45,127 bases of DNA from 2-01-FULL-39-28 sp964436165 (GCA_964436165.1 CAYTBY010000006.1:1-45127), one strand, 5' to 3'. Shown: positions 15,708 through 24,493, counted from the first letter of the stretch. The notes: a model not told the origin generated them from the letters alone. Numbers and translations are program-made.

Positions 15708-16799
15708 TTATTTCCTAAGTGGCATTATGAGGTAGGTTAGGTCTTTGTTATCATATTCCGGTCTTATCACCAAGGGACTGCCTTGGCCGGTATATTCTAT
15801 AACCACATGCTCGGTCGGAATTATTTTTAAACCATCCAGCAAATAGTGGTGATTTAAAGAGATGTCAAACGGCTCATTTTTGAGTAAAGCGTCTACCGTT
15901 ACCTGGATATCTCCTTTGTCAGAATTTTTGGCCGTTAGGGTTAAGTTTTTATCATTGCAACTTAGTTTTATATCCGCAACACTAGAGGAGAAGATGCCGG
16001 CGAGTCGTACATTTTTTTCTAAATCTTCTTTCTTAACCAAGGTTCTGGATATATATTTTTCTGGAATTACTTTTTTATAATCAGGGTAATTGCCGTCAAT
16101 CAATCTTGAGACAATCTCAAGATCCTCGGTATAAAAGACGACTTGATTATCTCCATATTTTATTAAAATATCTTCATTTATATCACCTAGGACTTTAATT
16201 AATTCCAAGGCTGTAAATCTTGGTAGTATAAAAGAGATATCTTCTTTCTGTTTTAATTCAATAATCTTTTCGGCCAGACGGAAACTATCAGTCGCGGCTA
16301 ATATAAATCTGTTGGGTGTAACTTGGATATAGATACCTGATAATTCGGGTCTTGTTTCGGAAACAGCAACCGAATCCAAAACCGAAAGCAATCCCGTCTT
16401 TAGAACTTTAGCTGGTATGTTAAAAAAAGAATTGCTTTTAATTTTAGGAATTATTGGAAAATCCTTAGGGTCAAAGCCTAGGATCTGGGTCTTATACTTT
16501 TCAGTATTAATACTGAGTATATTATTCTTGGTAGTCAGAGTTATTTTTTCTTCGGTTAAATTACTTAAAAAATCAGAAAATATTCGAGCTGGCACGGCAA
16601 TTTCTCCCGTTTCTTCCGTTTTAGCCCCTATATAGTAATTAATCCCTATCTCAAGATTTGTCGCCGATAACTTCAAACGTCCATTCTCTGTTCTAAGAAG
16701 GATATTATTTAAAATAGGTAAAGAGGGGTTTCTGGAAACAACTCTTTCTGCAGTATTTAAAGCTTTGGATAAGTTTTTATGACTCGTAATAATCTTCAT
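15708..16799 (-). CDS. dnaN: DNA polymerase III beta sliding clamp
   Basis: Ring-shaped processivity clamp for the replicative polymerase. The whole 363-residue protein fits DnaN, from MKIITSHKNLSKALNTAERV through SLPILNNILL to the C-terminal PLVIRPE...YLIMPLR ending that forms the partner-binding pocket. A TATAAT lies five bases before the ATG (16805-16810, minus strand), so the gene can have its own near-leaderless promoter as well as read-through from dnaA. It is followed two bases later by the dciA-like gene. Confidence 0.95.
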   Translation of the reverse strand: MKIITSHKNLSKALNTAERVVSRNPSLPILNNILLRTENGRLKLSATNLEIGINYYIGAKTEETGEIAVPARIFSDFLSNLTEEKITLTTKNNILSINTEKYKTQILGFDPKDFPIIPKIKSNSFFNIPAKVLKTGLLSVLDSVAVSETRPELSGIYIQVTPNRFILAATDSFRLAEKIIELKQKEDISFILPRFTALELIKVLGDINEDILIKYGDNQVVFYTEDLEIVSRLIDGNYPDYKKVIPEKYISRTLVKKEDLEKNVRLAGIFSSSVADIKLSCNDKNLTLTAKNSDKGDIQVTVDALLKNEPFDISLNHHYLLDGLKIIPTEHVVIEYTGQGSPLVIRPEYDNKDLTYLIMPLRK

Positions 16800-17071
16800 A
16801 AAATATTATATAAGAAATATATTATTAGTATTAAGGGGGTGGATATGTGTATAATTTTTAGTAACTACTAAAAACCCCTTAATTTACCTAGCTTAATTAT
16901 ACCTCAACTAAAAAATAAAATGTTGATAGTGTCTTTATATTAAGTTTATGCTGTGTCTACAATTTTTATTATTTCAAAACTCAAAACTCAAAACTCAAAA
17001 TTTCCCACAGATCATCCACTACCTACGCACTTAATGGTAACAAATTATTAAGTGCGGGATTCCGTTCCACT
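16800..17071. other. Candidate replication origin between dnaA and dnaN
   Basis: 272 bases without a gene. The dnaN-proximal part is very AT-rich (16800-16980) and could unwind. DnaA-box-like 9-mers are TTATACACA (minus, 16854-16846; 8 of 9), TTTCCCACA (17001-17009; 7 of 9) and TCATCCACT (17012-17020; 7 of 9). Three AAACTCA-type units lie at 16977-17000 and a CGCACTTAAT hairpin at 17026-17056. Origins beside dnaA are usual, but the 7-of-9 boxes could be chance. Confidence 0.4.
17026..17056. repeat. Short hairpin of the CCCGCACTTA family
   Basis: CGCACTTAAT (17026-17035) and ATTAAGTGCG (17047-17056) with an 11-base loop, extended by GG on the right as in the other copies. It lies just after the dnaA stop. 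Confidence 0.65.
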
Positions 17072-18442
17072 TCACTTATCAAAAGAATTATAAACACGCT
17101 CCCTTATTAAAACCAACTCCTGTTTTATCATCTCATCGCCGCCCTCTTCTCTTCTTATTTTTTCACAAGCATGGATAACTGTAGAATGATCTCTGCCACC
17201 AAGCTTTTGCCCTATTTCTGGGAAGGATAGTTTAGTTTCTTCTCTTAATAAGAACATGGCTATTTGTCTTGGTTTTACAACCTCTTTTTTTCGGCTTCTT
17301 TTCACGAGATCACTAGCTGAGATATTGTAAAAATCAGCAACGCTTTTTAGGACTGTTTGAGGGGAGGTTTTTCTATAGGGGCTATTAAGGTAGGTCGTAA
17401 GAATGTTTTTAACCTCCTTAAGTCCGGGCGGCTTATTATAAATTTGACTAAAAGCAATAATCCTGTTTAGAGCACCCTCTAATTCACGTACGTTTTTCTG
17501 GATATTGGTGGCAATATAGGACAAAACCTCGTTGTCCAGGTCAAATTTTTTAGCTAGTAGTTTTAGTTTTAAAATTGCCAAGCGTGTTTCAAAGTCAGGG
17601 ATACCAATATCAGCTATCATTCCCCCCTCGAATCGCGAGCGTAGACGCTCTTCCAGGGCAGGTATGGCTTTTGGCGGCCTGTCCGAGGAAAGAATAATTT
17701 GTTTGTTTTTTCCATAGAGCTCGTTAAAAATAGTAAAAACTATTTCTTGGGTCCTCTCTTTTCCGGCGATAAATTGAACGTCGTCTATTATCAAGAGGTC
17801 CAATTTTGAGTAATTGCTTTTAAGTTGCTCGATGGAGCCAGTCTTTATTGACTCGAGCAGTTCGGCTGTCATTTTTTCCGCCGGCACATATAAAACCTTT
17901 ATATTCGGCGAGTCGCCGGAAATTTTATTGCCTATGGCTTGGAGAAGGTGTGTTTTACCCAGACCAACACCGCCATAAACAAATAAGGGATTGTATAATT
18001 TACCGGTATTCTTAGTTATAGCCAGAGCGGCGGCATGGGCCAGCTCGTTATTCGAACCGACGATATATGACTCAAAAGAATAACGCCTATTTAAATTGGT
18101 GGACCGGTCTATGTCTTTATCTGAGTCGTTTAATGTCCTCTCATCATAATCTTTATCAAGTAGTGTGGCCGAAGATACTTGTTTTAGGTCAATCTTGGGT
18201 ATGCCAATTACGTATTTAACCTCCCTTACCTCAGGGGTAAAGTTACGCAAGGAATCAAGAATTTTTTTATTAAATTTATTTTCAAGCCACTCCTTAATAA
18301 AGCCATTAGGAACACTAACAACTATTGCCTGTTGGTCTTTCGAGAGGATAGAGGTACTTTTAAACCAGGTCGTAAAATTAGCCCTGGAAAGAGAAAGTTC
18401 CATATCCCCCAACACTGCTTTCCATAATTCTTCGTTAGTCAT
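17072..18442 (-). CDS. dnaA: Chromosomal replication initiator DnaA
   Basis: Binds DnaA boxes and opens the origin. An N-terminal domain (about 1-80) is joined by a linker to the AAA+ domain: Walker A GGVGLGKTHL, Walker B LLIIDDVQFI, then the arginine-finger segment LRSRFEGG. The C-terminal helix-turn-helix domain carries the DnaA signature GGRDHSTVIHACEKI. Length is 456 residues, normal. The ATG at 18442 is preceded by four TTGTAAA repeats. A TTTACT-N15-TATAAT promoter may lie about 150 bases upstream at 18598-18624. dnaN and the dciA-like gene follow on the same strand. Confidence 0.97.
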   Translation of the reverse strand: MTNEELWKAVLGDMELSLSRANFTTWFKSTSILSKDQQAIVVSVPNGFIKEWLENKFNKKILDSLRNFTPEVREVKYVIGIPKIDLKQVSSATLLDKDYDERTLNDSDKDIDRSTNLNRRYSFESYIVGSNNELAHAAALAITKNTGKLYNPLFVYGGVGLGKTHLLQAIGNKISGDSPNIKVLYVPAEKMTAELLESIKTGSIEQLKSNYSKLDLLIIDDVQFIAGKERTQEIVFTIFNELYGKNKQIILSSDRPPKAIPALEERLRSRFEGGMIADIGIPDFETRLAILKLKLLAKKFDLDNEVLSYIATNIQKNVRELEGALNRIIAFSQIYNKPPGLKEVKNILTTYLNSPYRKTSPQTVLKSVADFYNISASDLVKRSRKKEVVKPRQIAMFLLREETKLSFPEIGQKLGGRDHSTVIHACEKIRREEGGDEMIKQELVLIRERVYNSFDK

Positions 18443-18679
18443 TTCTCAATTTACAATTTACAATTTACAATTTACAATCAATGTTTCAATAAGCCAATTT
18501 CCAAAAGTTTGAAAATTAAGACATTAAAAATTCAATGAAAATTAAAAATTAAAAATTGAAAATTAACTTGCCGAATCAATAAATACATCTGTACACAATT
18601 ATACCCCACGACGATAATAGTAAACACTAGCCAAATCGTTGATATGCTGTTTATAACAAGTGGAAAAATGTTTGCAATG
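18443..18679. other. dnaA-rpmH gap: repeats, likely dnaA promoter, weak DnaA box
   Basis: From the dnaA side: four ATTTACA units (18449-18478), then a composite block ending in ATTAAAAATT units (18520-18565) that recurs at 22631-22722. A minus-strand TATAAT (18603-18598) with TTTACT upstream may drive dnaA. One 7-of-9 DnaA box (TTTTCCACT, minus, 18667-18659) is present. A second origin site here is possible. Confidence 0.45.
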
Positions 18680-18708
18680 TTGACGTGATTAAAAAAAGTT
18701 TCTATACT
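18680..18708 (+). promoter_or_regulatory. Promoter of the rpmH operon, predicted leaderless
   Basis: TTGACG (18680-18685), exactly 17 bases, TATACT (18703-18708). The rpmH ATG is at 18716, seven bases after the -10. Confidence 0.75.
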
Positions 18709-18715
18709 ACTAACC

Positions 18716-18862
18716 ATGACAGTATCTAAAGCCCAGACATACAAACCCAAGAAGAAAAAAAGAAAAGTAAAGCATGGCTTTTTTAAAAGATCCAGCACAA
18801 GATATGGCCGGACGGTTTTGGCTCGTCGAAGAAAAAAGGGCAGATATAAACTGACCGTTTAA
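18716..18862 (+). CDS. rpmH: Ribosomal protein bL34
   Basis: A 48-residue, very basic protein of the large ribosomal subunit. It starts MTVSKAQTYKPKKKKRK and contains the L34 signature HGFFKRSSTRYGRTVLARRR and KGRYKLTV at the end. It leads the conserved rpmH-rnpA-yidD-yidC-khpB run. A near-consensus promoter lies so close that no leader is expected. A hydrophobic frame on the opposite strand (18532-18798) overlaps it and is a shadow. Confidence 0.95.
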   Translation: MTVSKAQTYKPKKKKRKVKHGFFKRSSTRYGRTVLARRRKKGRYKLTV

Positions 18863-18870
18863 GCCCAGCC

Positions 18871-19200
18871 ATGGCTTTACCAAAAAAACATAGAATAGTC
18901 AGGAAGGCGGATTTGGATAGAGTGTTTAAAAAAGGAAAAGCTGTTAGGGGCAGTTTTTTGTTTATTAGGGTCAATTCAAATGAAAAAGGTTTTCCGCGTT
19001 TTAGTTTTATAATCTCAAAAAAAACAGCGCCAAGAGCAGTTGACCGAAATCGGCTAAAGCGTCTTCTGTCGGAAGTAGCGGCAAAGTTTATCAAAAACAA
19101 CCCGGCCAAGAATTCTGACATGGCAGTAATTGTAAATAGAATTGAGAAAGAAGAAGGACTGTGCTCGGAATTTATGAGGCTTATAGGTAATATAAAATGA
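18871..19200 (+). CDS. rnpA: Ribonuclease P protein component
   Basis: Protein subunit that helps the RNase P RNA trim 5' ends of pre-tRNAs. The RNR motif region is VDRNRLKRLLSE (about residues 51-62). The N-terminus LPKKHRIVRKADLDRVFKKG is typical, as is the FSFIISKKTAPRA strand. The length of 109 residues is normal. The stop overlaps the yidD start by four bases (ATGA), so translation is coupled. The RNase P RNA gene was not recognised in the window. Confidence 0.95.
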   Translation: MALPKKHRIVRKADLDRVFKKGKAVRGSFLFIRVNSNEKGFPRFSFIISKKTAPRAVDRNRLKRLLSEVAAKFIKNNPAKNSDMAVIVNRIEKEEGLCSEFMRLIGNIK

Positions 19201-19436
19201 CTAAATTAATAATATCCCTAGTTAGGTTCTATCAGTTTTATATCGGTAATTTGTTTAAATATGGCGCAGTGGCCTTGCCGTTACCCGGCTCTTCTTGCAG
19301 GTTTTATCCAAGCTGTTCCGAGTATGCCATAGAGTCACTTAGTAAACACGGAGCTTTAAAGGGATCGGCCAAGGCGCTTTTCAGAATTTTAAAGTGCAAC
19401 CCCTGGACTAAACCAGGCCCGGATCTGCCACAATGA
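19197..19436 (+). CDS. yidD: Membrane protein insertion efficiency factor YidD
   Basis: Small membrane-associated protein that assists YidC insertion. The hallmark cysteine segment CRFYPSCSEYAIESLSKHG is at about residues 34-52, followed by RILKCNPWTKPG, also typical. The length of 79 residues is normal. It overlaps rnpA and yidC by four bases at each end, which implies tight translational coupling. Confidence 0.95.
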   Translation: MTKLIISLVRFYQFYIGNLFKYGAVALPLPGSSCRFYPSCSEYAIESLSKHGALKGSAKALFRILKCNPWTKPGPDLPQ

Positions 19437-20149
19437 TAGAAATTTATAATACAATTTTATATCAGCCGCTATTTAATGCCGTAGTTTTTTTATATAACCT
19501 GATACCGGGAAGCGATTTTGGATTGGCTATAATCGCCTTGACGGCGCTTATCCGGTTAGCTTTCTTCCCCCTTAGCGTTAAAACGATACAATCTCAAAGA
19601 GCTCTAAGCAGGATTAATCCTAAGGTCAATGAAATTAAAAACAAGTTTAAAAATGATGCCCCAGCCCAGTCAGCGGCGATCATGCAACTGTATAAAGACC
19701 ACAAAGTAAACCCATTTTTCGGCTGTCTTCCCCTTCTTATCCAGCTTCCTATTCTTATAGCCTTGTACAGCGCTTTTGGGGCCGGGTTTAAGCCAGAAAG
19801 CCTGGGCATGTTGTATTCGTTTATAGGAAACCCGGGCCGCATTGAGCCAATATCTCTAGGTTTTTTAGACATAAGCGCAAAGAGTGCAATCTTAGCAATA
19901 ATCACCGGCGCCTTTCAGTATCTTCAGTTAAAACAGAACCAGAACCTAACCTCATTATCTGGTTCCGATTCCGGTCAAGGCGGTCAAAAAGAGGTTCAAG
20001 CTTTAAACAAGCAAATGTTGTATTTTTTTCCGGTAATGATTATAATAATTGGTTGGAATCTGCCGGCTGCGTTGCTGCTTTATTGGCTAACGACGACTCT
20101 TTTTTCGATGGCCGAGCAGAGTTATATCAGGATGAAATATAAAGATTAA
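19433..20149 (+). CDS. yidC: Membrane protein insertase YidC (short Oxa1-type)
   Basis: Inserts and folds inner-membrane proteins. It has the core five-helix Oxa1/YidC region: FGLAIIALTALIRLAFFPLS with the groove arginine, a charged cytoplasmic hairpin (QRALSRINPKVNEIKNKF), then PFFGCLPLLIQLPILIALYS and two late helices. At 238 residues it lacks the large periplasmic domain of the proteobacterial form. There is no lipobox cysteine. Translation is coupled to yidD by a four-base overlap. khpB follows after 20 bases. Confidence 0.95.
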   Translation: MIEIYNTILYQPLFNAVVFLYNLIPGSDFGLAIIALTALIRLAFFPLSVKTIQSQRALSRINPKVNEIKNKFKNDAPAQSAAIMQLYKDHKVNPFFGCLPLLIQLPILIALYSAFGAGFKPESLGMLYSFIGNPGRIEPISLGFLDISAKSAILAIITGAFQYLQLKQNQNLTSLSGSDSGQGGQKEVQALNKQMLYFFPVMIIIIGWNLPAALLLYWLTTTLFSMAEQSYIRMKYKD

Positions 20150-20169
20150 TTTAAAATTTAAATATCAAA

Positions 20170-20652
20170 ATGGAAAATGACCCATTCGATATAAAAAAAG
20201 AACTAAAAACAGCTATAACGAAGATGGCCGATTTTATGGACCTAGAGTGCCAGGTAGAACTCAAGGAGGAAACCGACGATAGGGGTTCTAAGTCTCTGGT
20301 GGCCTCTATTTATACTCCCGAGAACGCCAGGTTCTTAATAGGCAAGAACGGCCAAAACCTCAAGTCGCTAGAGCAAGTATTGAGGGCTATGTTTGCCAAA
20401 AAGATGGGTGAAATAAATAATATTGCGGTGGATGTTAACGACTACAAACGATCCAAAACCAACTACGTGGTTGAGCTGGCTCGCCAAGCCGTAACCCGGG
20501 TCAGAAGCACCCAAAAGGCCGAAGCTCTTTCCCCTATGTCGGGTTATGAGAGAAGAGTGGTCCACATGGAGTTAGCCTCTTATCCGGATATTGCTACCGA
20601 GAGTATTGGCGCTGATCCAAATAGAAGAATAGTGATTAAGCCATACCCATAA
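20170..20652 (+). CDS. khpB: RNA-binding protein KhpB/Jag (KH-R3H)
   Basis: Single-stranded RNA binder linked to cell envelope control. The KH domain holds the GxxG loop in FLIGKNGQNLKSLEQVLR (about residues 56-73). The R3H domain at the end contains YERRVVHMELASYPDIATES. The N-terminal Jag_N domain of longer homologs is missing (160 residues in total). As the last gene of the rpmH run it is ended by the hairpin at 20706-20733. Confidence 0.93.
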   Translation: MENDPFDIKKELKTAITKMADFMDLECQVELKEETDDRGSKSLVASIYTPENARFLIGKNGQNLKSLEQVLRAMFAKKMGEINNIAVDVNDYKRSKTNYVVELARQAVTRVRSTQKAEALSPMSGYERRVVHMELASYPDIATESIGADPNRRIVIKPYP

Positions 20653-20755
20653 AGAAGTGGTTAGCATTTAGTGACTAGTGATTAGCATGGTCAATCAATA
20701 AAAATAAAAGTATTTCCTGAGGGAAATACTTTTACTAACCACTAACCACTAGCCA
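20653..20755. repeat. Inverted CACTAACC-type repeats around a terminator
   Basis: TGGTTAG/TAGTGATTAG units at 20657-20688 face CTAACCACTAACCACTAGCC units at 20734-20763 in inverted order. Between them is a perfect 12-bp hairpin (20706-20717 with 20722-20733, loop TGAG) with A and T tracts, a bidirectional terminator for khpB and the convergent gene. Confidence 0.75.
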
Positions 20756-21901
20756 CTAATCACTTAGCCGTACCCCATATAATTTTTCATCCACGGCCGA
20801 TACAAAGACAAGATAGCTTTCAAGACTGGAAAGGAGTATGTCCTTTACTACAAATCCTGGTTCGGCCACAAGTTTTCTGGAACCGTCAAGGATGTTTATT
20901 TTATATATATCATCTACTGACGGAGATTTAGCTAGGGCGCAGAAAATAGTAATGTCATCAATGCTCCAGGCGCACTTTGAGCCTGTTCCGGCCAAACTCA
21001 AGGGTTTTTCTTCGCGAGTCTCGACGTTTTTTATATAAAGCATGGGTTCAAGCCCTGTTTCATCCAGCGCCGAGTACAATAGCTTTTTCCCGCTTTTAGA
21101 CCAGCTTTCGTTAAGAAGCTGTTTTGATTCTAAAAACTTGTTGAGCTTTCCGTCCTCGGTCAGTAAAAACAGGTCAAAAAGCGGAGTTTTAAGTACAATC
21201 TGATTTTTTGCTGGCCAGCTTACCTCGACATCTCTCAAGCGGGTGTCAATTATTTTTTTCTGGTACTGGCCGCTCGGCTCTGAAATCATAATTTTCCCGA
21301 CCAATATTGCCGGCGGCCCTTCTTCACTAATTTCTTCGGTTATTGGATTTATGGACTGAATTGGAGTTATTGGTTGGCCATCGAAATAGTAGTAAACGGT
21401 TAAATCGCCGTCGGGAGAAAAAGCAATCGATCTAATATTCGGATCAAGCTTCGTTATCTCTCGGGTATTAAAGCTGTAATGCCTAAGATCGGAGCCGGAT
21501 TGAGAATAAAAAGAGCTGATAACCTCTTCTCTGGTCGGCGACCAAATGCTCGACATAAAGTTTGCCATCACTGCATCCGAAACAATGCGCTCCTCTTTGC
21601 CGGCTAAGTCAAGGTTAAAAACCTTGCCTGTATTTTTTTCGTAGTAAAAAACAGACTCGTTATTACGCGAAGTTGTCAGGGAAACCACCTGACGATCTGC
21701 CAGCAAAACCGGTTCAGTTGAGCTTTCTGTTCCTAATTTGTTGTCAGCCGTGCTGTCCTGGTTCTCAAATTTGTCAAGGACGGTGCCGGTTATGTTTCTG
21801 GGACTACCGCCAAATCCCCCGCCGATCATTAAATATCCCGCCAAAAAAGCGGTTAGGGCTAGGGCGATTACTAAAAATTTTGAAAATTGTGATTTACCCA
21901 T
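20756..21901 (-). CDS. Membrane-anchored beta-propeller-like protein
   Basis: The N-terminus is a single hydrophobic anchor (FLVIALALTAFLAGYLMIGG, about 9-28) without a lipobox cysteine. The rest is beta-rich with spaced motifs such as IWSPTREEVI, IAFSPDGDLTVYYYFDG and LLYSALDETG, which suggest TolB/WD40-like propeller blades outside the membrane. The function is unknown. It is the last gene of the minus-strand secretion run, 39 bases after the 229-residue membrane protein, so it may be a surface part or partner of that system. It converges on khpB. Confidence 0.65.
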   Translation of the reverse strand: MGKSQFSKFLVIALALTAFLAGYLMIGGGFGGSPRNITGTVLDKFENQDSTADNKLGTESSTEPVLLADRQVVSLTTSRNNESVFYYEKNTGKVFNLDLAGKEERIVSDAVMANFMSSIWSPTREEVISSFYSQSGSDLRHYSFNTREITKLDPNIRSIAFSPDGDLTVYYYFDGQPITPIQSINPITEEISEEGPPAILVGKIMISEPSGQYQKKIIDTRLRDVEVSWPAKNQIVLKTPLFDLFLLTEDGKLNKFLESKQLLNESWSKSGKKLLYSALDETGLEPMLYIKNVETREEKPLSLAGTGSKCAWSIDDITIFCALAKSPSVDDIYKINILDGSRKLVAEPGFVVKDILLSSLESYLVFVSAVDEKLYGVRLSD

Positions 21902-21940
21902 AATTTTACATTTTGATTTTTAAATTTTCAGTTTCTTCTA

Positions 21941-22630
21941 TTATACCATCTCTGGGGTAGGTTCTGAAAGCGATCCCGCGCCCTCAGACCCCGCTGTCGC
22001 CATGGCCTCCTTGTATGTTTTTCGTTCATCGGCATAAGCCAAGAAGACAGATATGCTTGACCAGGGCAGGATATCTATTAGGGGTATCATTTCAAGCACG
22101 GCACCGGCGACTAGCTTAACAACTGGATTTTTTGGGGCGAATTTAGTCAATTTGGCGGCAACTTTTGTTGCGGTGCCGGTAAGGTTTTGTATGTATTTAT
22201 CCTTGTTGGCCATATGGCTTTTGACTCTTTGGAATTCTGAATCAGAAAACCAGGTAAAAAATATCATAGTTATAGACAAAAAAGCAGAGACAAACCAGGA
22301 GATAAGAAAGCCAAAGCCAGTGAAGGTAAGGGCATCAATAATATCGTTTGGTATGGCGAACATAAGAAGTATGAGGGCGTACTTAAAAAGCGACGGCCCG
22401 CTAAATAATGGAATACTGCCCGGCCCTTGCTGTTCTTGATAGGCCGTTTGTTGGGCGGCAAGCCGATTAGCCCGTCTTACCTTTTCCCAGGATTCTGTAG
22501 GCGAGTTCTCATAATCTGCCATCTTTGCTTCTCTTTCTTGTAATTCTTCCGACTCCAACTCATCTTGCCGTCTGGCATCAGCGGCTTTGGCCTCCTCTTC
22601 TTCAAAAAGTTGTTGGTTAACATCGTCCAA
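21941..22630 (-). CDS. Membrane protein of the secretion cluster, unknown
   Basis: Residues 1-75 are charged and Glu/Ala-rich, probably coiled coil. Two strong hydrophobic segments follow (LFKYALILLMFAIPNDIIDA and ISWFVSAFLSITMIFFTWF, about 82-130), then an amphipathic helical part and a hydrophobic stretch near 175-200. No domain is recognised. It lies between the VirB4 ATPase gene and the propeller gene on the same strand, which suggests an accessory channel or scaffold role; this is inferred from position only. Confidence 0.7.
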   Translation of the reverse strand: MDDVNQQLFEEEEAKAADARRQDELESEELQEREAKMADYENSPTESWEKVRRANRLAAQQTAYQEQQGPGSIPLFSGPSLFKYALILLMFAIPNDIIDALTFTGFGFLISWFVSAFLSITMIFFTWFSDSEFQRVKSHMANKDKYIQNLTGTATKVAAKLTKFAPKNPVVKLVAGAVLEMIPLIDILPWSSISVFLAYADERKTYKEAMATAGSEGAGSLSEPTPEMV

Positions 22631-22723
22631 TAAATTTACAATTTACAATTTACAATTTACAATAAATTATCAATGGCCCATTGAAACATTGAAAATTCAA
22701 TGAAAATTAAAAATTGAAAATTA
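22631..22723. repeat. Composite ATTTACA / ATTAAAAATT repeat block
   Basis: Four ATTTACA units followed by a CAATGAAAATTAAAAATTGA-type segment, the same composite as at 18449-18565 upstream of dnaA. Confidence 0.7.
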
Positions 22724-24490
22724 CTAGCTCTGTTCTTTTGCCCACTCCTCTTTTGCTTTCTCTACCTCAAGTATTTGTCTTGGATCGGAAGTTATTATTT
22801 GGTCTTCAGCATAAGATGCTACCACTCTTACGCCGACATGATTCTGGCCGATGAATAGTAAACCAAATCCGACCCGAGCTTCGAGAAGATAATATTTTTC
22901 AGCATCAGTCAGGTTGAAGGTCTGTTTGACCACGTCTATCGCCGCGGCCGATTGCTTCATCAGGACCTGCATTGAAGAATTGGTGACGATCGCTTTCCCC
23001 TGAGGTGTGGACATAAAATCAGGAATATCTTGGGAGATTGTCGTCAAGCCCAGATAATATTTTCTTGCCCTCTTGGCGATATTGAAAAGGAATTCTGCAC
23101 CCATGGGGTATTTCATCAGCCACCAGGCCTCATCAACCACCAGAACCCTCTTCTTCAGATCGCGCCTAACCTGGGTCCAAATGTGATTTAGAATAGAATA
23201 CATGGCGATCGGTCTCAACTCCTCTTCCATGTCTCGGATACTAAAGACAACCAGGCGGTTCTCAAGAGAAACGTTGGTCGGGTTATTTAAAAATCCGGCA
23301 AAAGTTCCGCTGGAGTATTTTTTTAGCCGGACGGCAATTGATTCAGCGCCGGTTAAGCCCTCAAGGACATTCTGAAGGTCGGATAAAATCGGAGGAACGT
23401 TGTTTGTAAAATCCTGCTCGGCGGTTATGTCTTTGATGGCGTAGGTTTGGATGAGGGCTTCGTCGAGGATGGAATCTTCTTCTGGGCTTAGTTCGCCAAG
23501 GACCAGCTTTAAAAGGCCGGTAAGATCAAGAAGATGTGATTTAAAAACATCAGCCGGCGATTCATCGGATTTTGGCACCGGAAGGTCAAAGGGGTTTAGG
23601 TGGTGAGGCGAGTTTATAGATATTTTGATACTTGAACCGCCGACTGTTTCAGCCAGGTATTTATATTCGTCCTCGGGGTCGATTACCAATATCTGTGTCC
23701 CGAATATCAAACTTCTTAAAATCTCAAGTTTAACGCCGTAACTTTTGCCTCCGCCTGATTTTCCGAATACAACGGCATTGGCGTTTTCAAGCTCAAAACG
23801 GTCGTACAGAACTAGAGAGTTATTGTGAGTGTTAATGCCGTAGAGGATGCCAGAGTTAGAGGTAAGATCAAAAGAAACAAACGGAAAGATAGATGATAGG
23901 GGTTCAGTGTTAAGCGAGGTATAGACAGAAAGCTTATCGCTATCCAGGGGCAGAGTTGACATAAATCCTTCTTGCATTCTGAACGTTGCTGGTCTTGAAA
24001 AAATGAGCTGGTACTCGAGCATCCCCTTAATCCTATTCTCTGTGTCATCAAGATCTTTCAGGGAACTCTCGTAAAAAGTTATATAAACGCCCATTTCAAA
24101 GAATCGGTCTGTTCCCTGCTGGAGGCGGTCTCGCAGGGATTCAATGTCCTGAATAGCGGTCTCTAATATCGGGTTTCGCACTTTTCCAGAGGCCGATTCC
24201 TCCATTACTTGGGACTCTAGGCGGGCTAGCTGGTCTCTTAGTTGTCTAAGAACGGTGGCTGTGTTTTTAGGATTTATGTATATAGATATGTCAAAAACCT
24301 TGTCCAGATTTATTATCGGAGAAAACCAGCTGGTATGGAGATAGCGGGGGTAGGTAGCCAAAAGAATCGTTCGGGCGTACTGATTTCCAACCTGAATATG
24401 ATTCGGAGCAACACTAAAGGCCGACGGTGCTAAAAAGCTGTCGATATTTTTTGTATTTGATTCAGTTGTCAGTTGTTGCTTGGCCACCAA
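22724..24490 (-). CDS. virB4: VirB4-family secretion ATPase
   Basis: ATPase that powers type IV secretion channels at the inner membrane. Walker A is FGKSGGGKSYGVKLE, followed by IDPEDEYKYLAE; Walker B is VLVVDEAWWLMK, and the TISQDIPDF segment is typical of VirB4/TraC. The 588 residues cover the motor and part of the N-terminal domain; the missing first part appears to be the separate gene at 24568-25209. The frame opens at a TTG (24490), with GTG at the next codon as an alternative start. A palindromic repeat separates the two halves. No VirD4 coupling ATPase is seen. Confidence 0.92.
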   Translation of the reverse strand: MVAKQQLTTESNTKNIDSFLAPSAFSVAPNHIQVGNQYARTILLATYPRYLHTSWFSPIINLDKVFDISIYINPKNTATVLRQLRDQLARLESQVMEESASGKVRNPILETAIQDIESLRDRLQQGTDRFFEMGVYITFYESSLKDLDDTENRIKGMLEYQLIFSRPATFRMQEGFMSTLPLDSDKLSVYTSLNTEPLSSIFPFVSFDLTSNSGILYGINTHNNSLVLYDRFELENANAVVFGKSGGGKSYGVKLEILRSLIFGTQILVIDPEDEYKYLAETVGGSSIKISINSPHHLNPFDLPVPKSDESPADVFKSHLLDLTGLLKLVLGELSPEEDSILDEALIQTYAIKDITAEQDFTNNVPPILSDLQNVLEGLTGAESIAVRLKKYSSGTFAGFLNNPTNVSLENRLVVFSIRDMEEELRPIAMYSILNHIWTQVRRDLKKRVLVVDEAWWLMKYPMGAEFLFNIAKRARKYYLGLTTISQDIPDFMSTPQGKAIVTNSSMQVLMKQSAAAIDVVKQTFNLTDAEKYYLLEARVGFGLLFIGQNHVGVRVVASYAEDQIITSDPRQILEVEKAKEEWAKEQS

Positions 24491-24493
24491 TAT

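Noticed and set aside
18532..18798. 88-codon hydrophobic minus-strand frame
   Set aside because: Antisense to rpmH and to the repeat region; hydrophobicity follows from Lys/Arg-rich codons on the other strand.
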